Assembly (NCBI GenBank): GCA_002428365.1
Contig: DIVW01000032.1
Location: 1-26,764 of the forward strand
Length of the DNA: 26,764 bases
Reading direction: 5' to 3'
From: Propionibacteriaceae bacterium UBA6122
Lineage (GTDB): Bacteria; Actinomycetota; Actinomycetes; Propionibacteriales; Propionibacteriaceae
Shown: in pieces, positions 1 through 8,139 of the stretch
How the letters are laid out: each line of letters opens with the position of its first letter
Position numbering within the stretch: the first letter of the stretch is position 1
Made by a program: the position numbers and the translations under genes
Notes under the pieces: model-generated
The model's database searches: none
Told to the model about the DNA's origin: nothing
What the model saw: the letters and a program-made list of their open reading frames with translations, nothing else

Positions 1-108
1 TGGCTGAGCCCGTCGAAGCCCAAGTTGGCTGACCCTTCGACCCTTCGGCAAGCTCAGGGCAGGCAAGCTCAGGGAACTGAACACCAGTTGGCTGAACTAG
101 GTGGCGGC
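1..108. repeat. Intergenic repeat cluster (CTTCGACAAGCTCAG family)
   Basis: The stretch downstream of dapC holds degenerate copies of a short repeat built on CCCTTCGRCAAGCTCAGGG, with the partly inverted form GGCTGAGCCCGTCGAAG at the window edge. The same family recurs at 25738-25934. No gene is visible here. The paired orientations could form hairpins and may act in 3' end formation. Confidence 0.6.
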
Positions 109-1221
109 TCAATCAGCCGCAGCGGCAAGCAGGCGGTCGGCGGCCACAGCGATGCGCTCGTCAGTGCCGGTGAGGGCCACCCGGACGTAGCGGGCCGCGG
201 CGGCACCGTAGAAGTCACCGGGGGCAACCAGAATGCCGAACTCGGCCAAGCGGTCGACGCTGGCGCGGCAATCTTCATCACGAGTGCACCACAGGTACAG
301 CGAGCCTTCGGAATGCTCGACGCGGAAACCGAGGGCGGCCAGGGCTGGGCGCAGCAAGTCCCGGCGGGTGGCGTAGCGCTGGCGTTGCTGTTCGACATGG
401 GTCTGATCGGCCAAAGCCGCCACCATCGCGGCCTGCACCGGGGTAGGCATCATCAGCCCGGAGTGCTTGCGCACCTCCAGCAGCGGCGCGACCAGAGCCG
501 GGTCGCCCGCAACAAAACCGGCCCGATAGCCAGCCATATTTGAGCGCTTCGACAATGAATGGACGGCCAGCAGCCCGTCCAGCGAACCGCCATTGACTTC
601 GGCGTTCAGCACTGAGACCGGTTCGCCGTCCCAGCCAAACTCGCCGTAGCACTCATCGGAGGCCAGCACCGCGCCGACGGCTCGAGCCGCTGCCACCCAA
701 GCGCTGGTTTCGGCGACGTCCAGAATGCGCCCGTGCGGGTTGGCCGGGGAGTTGATCCAGACCAGTTTCGGCTTCAGCTCGGCCAGCACCGAAGGATCAT
801 CACTGGCCACCACTTCGGCGCCGCACAGTCTGGCGCCCACGTCGTAGGTGGGGTAGGCGGTGGTCGGAATGACCACCACCTCGCCTGGCCCCAACCCCAA
901 CTGGGACGGCAACAGGGCGACCAGTTCCTTGGTGCCGACCACCGGCAGCACGCCGGCGTCGGTCAGTTCAATTGCGGCCCAGCGGCGGCGAAGGTAATCG
1001 ATGATGGCCGCGCGCAAGGCGGGCGTCCCCCAGGTGGTGGGATAGCCGGGCGCGTCGGCGTGCGCGATCAGCGCGTCGCGCACAACTTGCGGAGTGGCAT
1101 CAACCGGCGTGCCGACCGAGAGGTCGACAATGCCGCCGGGATGGGCTGAGGCCCGTTGCCGGGCCCCAGCCAGAGAGTCCCAGGGAAAGTCAGGCAGCCG
1201 TGAGGCGAGCCCTCGACTCAT
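109..1221 (-). CDS. dapC: Succinyldiaminopimelate transaminase (DapC), PLP-dependent
   Basis: This 370-residue fold-type I aminotransferase probably makes N-succinyl-LL-2,6-diaminopimelate from N-succinyl-2-amino-6-oxopimelate with glutamate as donor, in the cytosolic lysine and peptidoglycan pathway. Visible marks are the substrate-side motif NSPANPHG (about 157-164), the PLP-pyridine aspartate in SDECY (D189) and the Schiff-base lysine in SLSKRSN (K225), followed by the phosphate-binding GYRAGF arginine. Its length fits the actinobacterial DapC group. The ATG overlaps the fdxA stop as ATGA, so the two genes are translationally coupled. The fdxA-dapC pairing is a well-known actinobacterial arrangement and is the main reason to prefer DapC over another class I aminotransferase. 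Confidence 0.88.
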   Translation of the reverse strand: MSRGLASRLPDFPWDSLAGARQRASAHPGGIVDLSVGTPVDATPQVVRDALIAHADAPGYPTTWGTPALRAAIIDYLRRRWAAIELTDAGVLPVVGTKELVALLPSQLGLGPGEVVVIPTTAYPTYDVGARLCGAEVVASDDPSVLAELKPKLVWINSPANPHGRILDVAETSAWVAAARAVGAVLASDECYGEFGWDGEPVSVLNAEVNGGSLDGLLAVHSLSKRSNMAGYRAGFVAGDPALVAPLLEVRKHSGLMMPTPVQAAMVAALADQTHVEQQRQRYATRRDLLRPALAALGFRVEHSEGSLYLWCTRDEDCRASVDRLAEFGILVAPGDFYGAAAARYVRVALTGTDERIAVAADRLLAAAAD

Positions 1222-1535
1222 TCCTTCGGGGGCAGCGCGGCGACCAGGGGGTGGTCACCGTCGAAAACGCCAAAGCTGGCAGCGCCACCCGGGGAGCCAA
1301 TCTCGGCGAAGAACTCAGCATTGATGGCGGTGTACTGCGCCTGCGCGGCGGGCACGTCGTCTTCGTAGAAGATGGCTTCGGTCGGGCACACCGGCTCGCA
1401 CGCACCACAGTCGACGCACTCGTCCGGCTGGATGTAGAGAGTGCGGGTGCCTTCGTAGATGCAATCGACCGGGCACTCTTCAACACAGGCCTTGTCTTTG
1501 ACATCCACACACGGATCGGTGACCACGTAAGTCAT
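1218..1535 (-). CDS. fdxA: 7Fe ferredoxin (3Fe-4S/4Fe-4S), FdxA type
   Basis: This 105-residue ferredoxin carries one 3Fe-4S and one 4Fe-4S cluster and is a soluble low-potential electron carrier. Cysteines are at 9, 17, 21 and 25 and in the classic CxxCxxCxxxCP run at 40, 43, 46 and 50, followed by the long C-terminal extension typical of actinobacterial FdxA. A clear Shine-Dalgarno (GTGAGGAG) sits about 6 bases before the ATG, which supports this start. It is the first gene of a two-gene unit with dapC. It diverges from the gene at 1601, so the 65-base gap must hold both promoters. The family identity is secure, but which enzymes it serves cannot be read from the sequence. Confidence 0.95.
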   Translation of the reverse strand: MTYVVTDPCVDVKDKACVEECPVDCIYEGTRTLYIQPDECVDCGACEPVCPTEAIFYEDDVPAAQAQYTAINAEFFAEIGSPGGAASFGVFDGDHPLVAALPPKE

Positions 1536-1600
1536 CGGGACTCCTCACTTAGAGATACTTGCCTCGTCGCCAACTGTACGAGTCTTGAGGTGAAAAGGTA

Positions 1601-2092
1601 GTGGATCGCCACGTTCTCCAGCCACATACCCGCGCCAGTATTCGGGTTGTAACTTCCGCGGGCACCGAGGAGCTGGTTGGCTGGGTGCTGCCCAGCGATG
1701 ACGACCAGCTGAGCCTGCGAACACGCTCCGGTGAGCGTCAGGTGCAGTGGACGCAGGTCACCGCCTACCGCAGCGTGGGGGTGCCGCGGGGTCGAGATCC
1801 GCTGCGGATGCCCGTTGGCGAACTGGGTCAGCTGGCTGAACACGCCGGTTTGATTGGGCGAAAATTCGTTACTCGGCTGTCCCAGCTATTGGACGGACGC
1901 GACCCCGTCCCGCCGGTTGGTGACGGCGTGGCGCTGTTTGGGGAGTGGGCGGCAGCGTCCGGGGAGGTCGAGCTGTTCGCCGCGGCGTGGTGGGCGGCCC
2001 AGGCTGATGCCCGCAATCTGCTGGTGGTCACCGACGATGCGTCCCACATCGCTGAGTTGACGGTTCTCGGCTTCGCCGAACGAACGCTCTAA
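1601..2092 (+). CDS. Small protein with Rv0428c-like SH3 N-terminus; acetyltransferase domain apparently missing
   Basis: A GTG start with GAGGTG about 9 bases upstream gives 163 residues. Residues 10-66 look like a small beta-barrel (alternating beta strands, R-x-V-x-TRSG turns, ending in VPRGRDP), resembling the SH3-like domain that opens the cg3035/Rv0428c group of GNAT acetyltransferases. That group commonly lies beside fdxA in actinobacteria and is about 300 residues long. Here the remaining 95 residues are too short for a full GNAT fold. The end, from LLVVTDDASHIAELTVLGFAE, does resemble the closing helix and strand of a GNAT domain. The gene may therefore be an internally deleted descendant. 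It ends before a strong terminator shared with the convergent exporter gene. Function is unknown; the SH3 reading is by eye. Confidence 0.6.
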   Translation: MDRHVLQPHTRASIRVVTSAGTEELVGWVLPSDDDQLSLRTRSGERQVQWTQVTAYRSVGVPRGRDPLRMPVGELGQLAEHAGLIGRKFVTRLSQLLDGRDPVPPVGDGVALFGEWAAASGEVELFAAAWWAAQADARNLLVVTDDASHIAELTVLGFAERTL

Positions 2093-2131
2093 CCCGTCCA
2101 GAGCCATCACGACACCCCTCCCAACCCAAAC

Positions 2132-2187
2132 GCCCCCGAATCGCGGATCCGCCCCCGGAATTTCGGGGGCGGATCCGCGAATTGGGG
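2132..2187. terminator. Bidirectional hairpin terminator
   Basis: A perfect 16-base stem (2141-2156 pairing with 2163-2178) surrounds a 6-base loop, with C5/G5 arms extending it outward. It lies between two convergent genes (ends at 2092 and 2219) and can serve both strands. There is no long T-tract, as is common in high-G+C genomes. Confidence 0.8.
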
Positions 2188-2218
2188 GCGCGGACGTTGG
2201 AGTTGAGCGAATTGGGGG

Positions 2219-3175
2219 TCAGGTCGACATTGAGGAACCGTCGACGGCCTTCTTTGGGACGGCACCGAGTTGGGAGACCACCACGCCGGTGACCATCAGG
2301 GCCGCGCCGAGGTAGCCGCGCAGGCCCATCGATTCGCCGAGAATGAGCGCTCCCCCGATGGCTCCGAACACTGACTCCATCGCCATGATCAGCGAGGCGT
2401 GGGTGGCTAGGGCGTCGCGTTGGCCGACGACTTGCAGGGTGAAGGCGATGCCGACGCTGAGGATGCCGCCGTACAGAATCGGGACGGCGGCGGCGTCCAA
2501 CCCGGCAAACGGGGCCGGATCGAACAGCGGCGCGCCAACCGCGCTGAGCAGCGAGCACGTGACGAACTGCACCACGGCGAAGCGCAGCGCCGAAAGCCGG
2601 CCGCCGAAGTGGTCGATAACCAGAATCTGGCCAGCCCACACCAGGGTGGAGATGATCAACAGCACCTCACCGAAGCCGATGGTGAACGCTTCGGTGACCG
2701 CGATCAGGTAGAGCCCGACTACCGAGGAGAACACGCCCATGATGGTCGCCAGGCTGCTGCGATGGCCCCGGAAGGCCACTATCACTGGGACGAACACCAT
2801 GTAGAGCCCGGTGATGAAGGCCGCATTTCCGGCCGGGACGGTACTCATCGCGGTTTGTTGCAGGTTGCTGGCCACGGCCAGCAGCACTCCAGCGGCCACG
2901 CCGGGCCCCAGGGCGGCCCACCAAGCCAGTCGACGGCGCTCGCGGGGCACCCGCTTGGCTGCGGGGTGGGTGAGCAGCCGCCAGCCGATGATGGCCAGCA
3001 CCACCAGCGCACCCAGGGCGAAGCGGACGGCGTTGAAGCTGAACGCTCCGACGTGGGCGGCGCCGATGCGCTGCGCGACGAACGCGAAGCCCCAGATGGC
3101 CGAGGCCAGCAGGAGCAGCAGGTTGGCGCGGGTGCGCCGTCCTGCCAAGGCCCCCGAGCTGAATACCGTGGGCAA
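2219..3175 (-). CDS. DMT-family (EamA) membrane transporter
   Basis: This protein of about 318 residues has roughly ten hydrophobic segments arranged as two EamA repeats, each opening with a pattern like LLLLLASAIWGFAFVAQ and closing with a GALLILGE-type helix. This is the drug/metabolite transporter superfamily, which exports small metabolites, often amino acids or amines. The substrate cannot be inferred. The longest frame begins with TTG only two bases after the transketolase stop and has no good ribosome-binding site. A second TTG ten codons in, preceded by a G-rich stretch and giving MAGRRTRANLLLL, is an equally plausible start. Proximity to tkt suggests cotranscription from the tkt promoter. 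The gene ends at the bidirectional terminator at 2132-2187. Confidence 0.85.
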   Translation of the reverse strand: MPTVFSSGALAGRRTRANLLLLLASAIWGFAFVAQRIGAAHVGAFSFNAVRFALGALVVLAIIGWRLLTHPAAKRVPRERRRLAWWAALGPGVAAGVLLAVASNLQQTAMSTVPAGNAAFITGLYMVFVPVIVAFRGHRSSLATIMGVFSSVVGLYLIAVTEAFTIGFGEVLLIISTLVWAGQILVIDHFGGRLSALRFAVVQFVTCSLLSAVGAPLFDPAPFAGLDAAAVPILYGGILSVGIAFTLQVVGQRDALATHASLIMAMESVFGAIGGALILGESMGLRGYLGAALMVTGVVVSQLGAVPKKAVDGSSMST

Positions 3176-3177
3176 CC

Positions 3178-5253
3178 TCAGCCAAGCCGGGAAAGCGCGA
3201 GCTTGGCGTGCGCGGCCACGTTCTCAGCGGTGAAGCCGTACTTGGCGAACAACACGTTGCCGGCGGCCGATTCGCCGAAGTGGTCGATGCCGACGATCTC
3301 GCCGAGCTGGCCGACGTATTCGCGCCAACCGCTGGGCACACCAGCTTCGACCGACACCTTGGCCACCCCATCAGGCAGCACGGCGGCGCGGTATTCGGCG
3401 GTCTGGGCGTCGAACCACTCCAGGCAAGGTGCTGAGACCACCCGGGTACCGATGCCTTCGGCCTGCAGGGCGTCGCGAGCCTCCAGGGCCACCGAGACTT
3501 CCGAACCGGTGGCGATGATGACGACCTTCAGCTCGCCGGCGGCGTCCACCAGGGTGTAAGCGCCCTTGGCCACGTCGGTGGCCGGGGCCACACCCGCGGC
3601 GTCCCGATCGATGATCGGCAGGTCTTGGCGAGACAAGATCAGTGCGCTGGGACGGTCGGCGTGGGCCAGGGCGAGTGCCCAAGCTTGGGCGGTCTCATTG
3701 GCGTCCGCCGGACGGATCACGTCGATGCCCGGCATGATGCGCAAGCTGGCGACATGCTCGATGGGCTGGTGGGTGGGGCCGTCCTCGCCAACGCCGACCG
3801 AGTCGTGGGTCCAGACGAAGATGCTGGGAATCTTCTGCAGAGCGGCCAGGCGCACCGCGCCGCGCATGTAGTCGGCGAAGACCAGGAAGGTGCCGCCGTA
3901 AGCGCGGGTGAGGCCGGTGTTGATGCCGTTGAGGACGTTGCCCATCGCGTGTTCGCGAATGCCGAAGTGGATGGTGCGCCCGGTGTAGTCGCCGACGAAG
4001 TCGTGGCTGGATTGCTCCGGGGGCAGGAACGACTTCTGGCCCTTCATGGTGGTGTTGTTGGAGCCAGCCAGGTCGGCCGAGCCACCCCACAACTCGGGGA
4101 CGGCCTCGGCGATGGCGCTGAGCACCTCACCGGAGGCGGCGCGGGTGGCCTTCTTGCCCGGGGCGAAGACGGGCAGCACCGCGCTGAGGTCGGGGACGGC
4201 GCGGGTGACCAGCCGGTCGTGAAGGGTGGCTTGTTCGGGGTTGGCGGCACGCCAGGCCTCGAAGGCGGGCGTCCATTCGGCTTTGGCGGCGGCGGCGCGG
4301 GCAGCAGCCTGGTTGCGGGCGTTGGCCAGCACGTCCGCCTCGTCGGGGAAGTTGACGGCCGGGTCGAAGCCGAGTTCCTTCTTCAGCGCGGCGATCTCTT
4401 CGCCGCCCAGCTTGGCGCCGTGGACGCTGTGGTGCCCGGCTTTGGTGGGCAGCGGCCAGCCGATGACGGTGGTCAGTTTGATGAAGCTGGGCTTGTCGGT
4501 GACTGCTTTGGCGGCTTCGATCGCCTCAAACAGGGCGCGGACGTTCTCGGTGTAGCCCGTGCCGCCGTTGGTCCAGTCGACGGTCTGGACGTGCCAGCCG
4601 TAGGCGGCGTAACGGGCGGCGACATCTTCGGTGAAGGCGATCTTGGTGTCGCCTTCGATGGAGATGCGGTTGTCGTCATAGATCAGGACGAGGTTGCCGA
4701 GCTTTTGGGCGCCGGCCAGCGAGGAGGCTTCGGCGGCCGGGCCTTCCTGCATGCAGCCGTCCCCGGCGATGGCGTAGACGAAGCGATCGAACGGCGAGGA
4801 CTGATCAAGCGGAGTGTTCGGGTCGAGCAGGGCGCGCTCACGGCGGGCGGCCATCGCGAAGCCGACCGCGTTGCCGATGCCGGCGCCCAGCGGACCGGTG
4901 GTCACCTCAACGCCAGCGGTGTGGCCGTACTCGGGGTGCCCGGGGGTCAGCGAGCCCTCAGTGCGCAGCGCCTTCAGATCGTCCAGTTCGAGGCCAAAAC
5001 CGGCCAGGTAGAGCTGGGTGTACTGGGTGAGCGAGGAGTGCCCGATGGAGAGCACGAAGCGGTCGCGTCCCAGCCATTTGGGGTCGGCCGGATCGTGGCG
5101 CATCACCTTCTGGTAGAGCAGGTAAGCCAGCGGCGCCAGCGAGATAGCGGTGCCCGGATGCCCGTTACCCACCTTCTCAACCGCATCTGCCGCCAAGATG
5201 CGGGCGGTATCTACCGCGCGCTGGTCCAGCTCGCTCCAGGTGAACTCGCTCAT
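3178..5253 (-). CDS. tkt: Transketolase
   Basis: This 691-residue thiamine-diphosphate enzyme of the non-oxidative pentose phosphate pathway moves two-carbon ketol units between sugar phosphates in the cytosol. The ThDP/Mg motif starts at GDG (164-166) and ends at DDNRIS (N195). The GNGHPG histidine (about 32) and GHSS (71-74) line the active site. The REH segment in FGIREHAMGN supplies the catalytic glutamate region of the pyrimidine domain, and the C-terminal domain is complete. Length is normal for bacterial transketolases. The ATG is preceded by a GGAAGG-like ribosome-binding site. The DMT exporter starts immediately downstream. The gene is the last clear housekeeping gene before the accessory island. 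A long overlapping frame on the other strand is a composition artefact. Confidence 0.97.
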   Translation of the reverse strand: MSEFTWSELDQRAVDTARILAADAVEKVGNGHPGTAISLAPLAYLLYQKVMRHDPADPKWLGRDRFVLSIGHSSLTQYTQLYLAGFGLELDDLKALRTEGSLTPGHPEYGHTAGVEVTTGPLGAGIGNAVGFAMAARRERALLDPNTPLDQSSPFDRFVYAIAGDGCMQEGPAAEASSLAGAQKLGNLVLIYDDNRISIEGDTKIAFTEDVAARYAAYGWHVQTVDWTNGGTGYTENVRALFEAIEAAKAVTDKPSFIKLTTVIGWPLPTKAGHHSVHGAKLGGEEIAALKKELGFDPAVNFPDEADVLANARNQAAARAAAAKAEWTPAFEAWRAANPEQATLHDRLVTRAVPDLSAVLPVFAPGKKATRAASGEVLSAIAEAVPELWGGSADLAGSNNTTMKGQKSFLPPEQSSHDFVGDYTGRTIHFGIREHAMGNVLNGINTGLTRAYGGTFLVFADYMRGAVRLAALQKIPSIFVWTHDSVGVGEDGPTHQPIEHVASLRIMPGIDVIRPADANETAQAWALALAHADRPSALILSRQDLPIIDRDAAGVAPATDVAKGAYTLVDAAGELKVVIIATGSEVSVALEARDALQAEGIGTRVVSAPCLEWFDAQTAEYRAAVLPDGVAKVSVEAGVPSGWREYVGQLGEIVGIDHFGESAAGNVLFAKYGFTAENVAAHAKLALSRLG

Positions 5254-5743
5254 CTACTTCAGCCTTCCCTCATGACACACCGCACGGCCCGCCGTTGGGC
5301 CGGGGTCCAGTTTTTCACATGTGGGGCTTGGGGGTTGGGTGGGACCACGGGGATGGGGGCGGGGCGGAGCAGGCGCGGCAGTCGCTCTCACCCGGTAGCG
5401 GATGGCTGCCCTGGCGAAGCACCGGCTCCCTGGGATGTCCGAATCACATCCGAAGGACCAGGCCGACCTGCTCTTGACTCCGCATGGGGCCGGCCCCGAG
5501 AAGCGACGTCACTCTCGTGGAGCTATGCGTAGCCGTGGGTGAACACCCGATCGTGGGTGATGACCTGGGCGGCAAGGCCAGGATTGACGTCACTCCGCGG
5601 AGGGCGCCTCGGCGCGCTTTTGGCCGAATAGCTGCGATTACTTGCACGACACGCCTTTACAGGCGTGTATTCTCGCCACAAATTCGCGAAAATGACAGCC
5701 TGTATCTTGCCTCATAGCCAGGCGACACGGGCCGTTCGTCCAT
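5254..5743. other. Intergenic region between tkt and the GTPase operon
   Basis: About 490 bases separate the two divergent units. I see no convincing gene. The left half is G-rich and should hold the tkt promoter. The right half contains two GACGTCACTC stretches (near 5506 and 5586) and the palindromes listed separately. Frames that cross it have no ribosome-binding site or recognisable product. No direct repeat or att-like site was obvious at the island edge. Confidence 0.5.
5649..5690 (+). promoter_or_regulatory. Two palindromes upstream of the GTPase operon
   Basis: ACACGCCT (5649-5656) and AGGCGTGT (5661-5668) form a perfect 8-base inverted repeat with a 4-base gap. TTCGCGAA (5683-5690) is a second perfect palindrome. 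They lie 54-95 bases before the first ATG, in an AT-richer patch suitable for a promoter. They may be repressor sites controlling the operon, or the first may be an RNA hairpin. No dedicated regulator gene lies next to them. Confidence 0.4.
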
Positions 5744-7084
5744 ATGAATCGAGCAACAGTGGTTCTCCGCATTGTCCATGTGAGCGACATCCACTTCCAT
5801 GGGCACGCCTCCGGCTGGGACGCGAACCTGGATCAGCGCGCCGAGCTCGTCCGCGACCTCAAGTCGCAGGTTGATACTGGGGGCAAGGTAGACGCGGTGC
5901 TGGTGGGCGGCGATATCGCCTTCAGTGGTCATGAGGACGAGTACAAGACCGCCGAGGCATGGCTAGGCCAATTGGTCGGTGTGTGCGGCGGAATCGGCAT
6001 GGACCGAGTCTGGACAGTCCCGGGCAATCACGATGTCGACCGGGACATCCTCGCAGCCAGCATGCCCGCACTAGAGTTCCGGAAACAGCTCAGGGATTTG
6101 CCGCACGCCACCGCCGCCGACGAGTACCTGCGCAAAAGCTTGACGATAGACCCAACCGCCGACTCATTTTTCGCCCCACTTGGGGCATACAACGAGTTCG
6201 CACGACGCTACATGTGCCACAGCAGACCGGCGACGCCACACTGGATCGACCACAGCACCCTCACCTTAGACGGTAGGCCGGTCCATATCACCGGGCTCAA
6301 CTCTTCAATGAACAGCGACAAACACGACTCCGGCTACCGCGACCCGGACGGGAACCGGCACCTCGTCTTGGGTACCCTCCAGTGCCAGCTCTCCCGCGAG
6401 CACGACCCAATACATGTCGTCCTCGCCCACCATCCTCCAGAGTGGATCCGTGACTGGGCCGTCGTTGAGCCTTACCTCCGTCGCGGCCATCTGTGGATCT
6501 TCGGGCACGAACACACCTACGGGTCCGCTCAGTCTGTCGAGGGCGGATCCGTTCAGCTGTCCGGCGGGGCCGTCGGCCCGGAGCGGGGTGCAGATGGTGA
6601 GAAAGAACCATACGTGCCTGCCTACCTCCTACTCACCTTGAGCCTTGACGCTTGCAGCGACCTACACGTACACGTACAACCGCGCTACTGGTCCATGACC
6701 GAGACCCGATTTGTTGAGCATCCAGATGGACCCCAAGATTTCGTAGTCAAATGCACACCCGAAGTAGTGGGTGCTGTGCCTGCCGCGAGCGCGACACCCG
6801 CCGAGCCGCCCGTCATAGCTGCGGCCAGCGCTTCGCCGATCGCCGATGCTGGCGCCTCGCCCAACGAGGCCGGACCGCCTCAAACCGCTGTCAACCTACG
6901 TGAACTCGCACGCCGTTTTGGAGCGTTACCCCCGACTACGCGCATTTCTATCGGCCTTGGACTCGGAGTCTTGGGGGAGACTGACCTTGACGTAGGAGCA
7001 CATAAGGACCTCGACCGACTGATCTTGAGCCGCGTAGGCGAACGCGGACTGGTTGAACAACTCCAGGCAAAGGTAACCACATGA
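5744..7084 (+). CDS. Metallophosphoesterase with C-terminal adaptor-like domain (putative system effector)
   Basis: This 446-residue calcineurin-like phosphoesterase has a full two-metal site: D15 and H17 (VSDIHFHG), D57 (VGGDIAFSG), N95-H96-D97 (PGNHD), H229/H230 (VLAHHPP) and H255-H257 (FGHEHTYG). An Ala/Pro-rich linker (about 343-382) leads to a compact helical C-terminal domain (383-446) of the pattern LRELARRFxxLPxxxR, then IGLxLG, then LDRxIL and LxxLxxK. By memory this resembles the adaptor domain (GAAD) of predicted GTPase-centred conflict systems. There is no signal peptide, so it should act in the cytosol, perhaps on a nucleotide, nucleic acid or phosphoprotein. It is the first gene of a five-gene operon and its TGA overlaps the next ATG by 4 bases. 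I read it as the output enzyme. The substrate is unknown. Confidence 0.85.
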   Translation: MNRATVVLRIVHVSDIHFHGHASGWDANLDQRAELVRDLKSQVDTGGKVDAVLVGGDIAFSGHEDEYKTAEAWLGQLVGVCGGIGMDRVWTVPGNHDVDRDILAASMPALEFRKQLRDLPHATAADEYLRKSLTIDPTADSFFAPLGAYNEFARRYMCHSRPATPHWIDHSTLTLDGRPVHITGLNSSMNSDKHDSGYRDPDGNRHLVLGTLQCQLSREHDPIHVVLAHHPPEWIRDWAVVEPYLRRGHLWIFGHEHTYGSAQSVEGGSVQLSGGAVGPERGADGEKEPYVPAYLLLTLSLDACSDLHVHVQPRYWSMTETRFVEHPDGPQDFVVKCTPEVVGAVPAASATPAEPPVIAAASASPIADAGASPNEAGPPQTAVNLRELARRFGALPPTTRISIGLGLGVLGETDLDVGAHKDLDRLILSRVGERGLVEQLQAKVTT

Positions 7085-8139
7085 CGACTTTCGAGCCCGC
7101 ACTCACAATGCTGGCGGCGTGGCTGCGGCCCGTCCTTCCCACCGTTGACGAAGAAACCATGGAGCTATGTCGGTCCTGGGTCGCCGCGCTCGCGGAATCT
7201 GAGAGCGTGACCGCCCAGGATCTCGCGCGGGCTGCATTCGGAAAGGCATCGCGGGAGCTCACCGGCACGCTTGAGACCGTGATCGCGAACACCACTGCCA
7301 CGTACTCCCCGGGGGGGAAGGCCGAGCTCATCTCGCATGTGTCCGCAGCGGCACTCCTGCACTGTTTCGACAAAAGCAGTGCTCACGCGATCGAGATGAT
7401 GGCCTGCTGCGAGTCACTGCTGTTCCTAGGCTGGGTGCCAGTGATAGGCGACCTGCCTGCCCGGCTCTATGCCTTCGCAGATGCCCAGGCGCGCAGGACT
7501 CGCGAGCGGATCCCACTCGGCGTAACCACAAGGCTCGCACGGAAGGTGGTGGCGTCCGGGGGCGATACCGACGAGGACAAAATACAACGCCTCTCCGCAG
7601 ACCTGAGTGAGGTCCACCAGCTCCTCAATCGTGCGACGAAACGCCTCGACGCGATCGTTGCTCAGTTCAATGATCGCCTGGCCCTCCTCGACGAGGAGGT
7701 GGACGCACTGTGGTGGGCACGCTCTGGGTTCTCCTCGACGACGGGCCAGGCTTGGTCGAGCCTTAGTTCGCTCGAACGCGCCATCCTGGCTGGCATCGAA
7801 GTTGCGGACATTGTCGGCTCCCGTCCGCCCACCGCTGGCACACTTGTTGTGCTCGACCAAGCTATCGGGTCCAGCGACGAGACCTTCGACTTAGTCGATG
7901 TGGTCGTAGCGCTCGGCAGAGCCGGCTGGACAGGTCGTCCTGCGCGCAACAAGAGCCACGCACCATTTCGTCCATTGGCGACTGGAATCGCATCCATGTC
8001 GGAGTTCAACGACGACACGGACGTCGTTTCCAAGGCTCTTAGCGCGTCTCTGCTCATCCCGGGCGGGCACAAGGTCTCCCCCAGCGCCGTGGCCCGCCAG
8101 CTGTTAACTGAGAATGCCCTTCAGGATGACGATGACTGA
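7081..8139 (+). CDS. Helical protein of the GTPase-associated system (GASH-like)
   Basis: This 352-residue, predominantly helical protein has no transmembrane segment of clear standing, although residues 108-130 are moderately hydrophobic. Residues about 166-205 have heptad character and may form a coiled coil. They are followed by the distinctive LDEEVDALWWARSGFS (203-218), which resembles the conserved core of the GTPase-associated system helical (GASH) family as I remember it. No catalytic motif is visible, so a scaffold or sensor role is likely. It is translated from an ATGA overlap with the phosphoesterase and its stop overlaps the next gene, so all are made together. The protein ends in four acidic residues after ALQ. 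The family name needs a profile search. Confidence 0.7.
   Translation: MTTFEPALTMLAAWLRPVLPTVDEETMELCRSWVAALAESESVTAQDLARAAFGKASRELTGTLETVIANTTATYSPGGKAELISHVSAAALLHCFDKSSAHAIEMMACCESLLFLGWVPVIGDLPARLYAFADAQARRTRERIPLGVTTRLARKVVASGGDTDEDKIQRLSADLSEVHQLLNRATKRLDAIVAQFNDRLALLDEEVDALWWARSGFSSTTGQAWSSLSSLERAILAGIEVADIVGSRPPTAGTLVVLDQAIGSSDETFDLVDVVVALGRAGWTGRPARNKSHAPFRPLATGIASMSEFNDDTDVVSKALSASLLIPGGHKVSPSAVARQLLTENALQDDDD

Noticed and set aside
2420..3559. 379-codon frame opposite the DMT exporter and the tkt 3' end
   Set aside because: It is a shadow frame with Gln/Gly/His-rich composition, spanning two real genes.
3625..5532. 635-codon open frame opposite transketolase
   Set aside because: It is an antisense shadow made by GC-rich codon bias. 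It has no ribosome-binding site, shows low-complexity Gly/Val/Ala text, and lies over a fully conserved enzyme.
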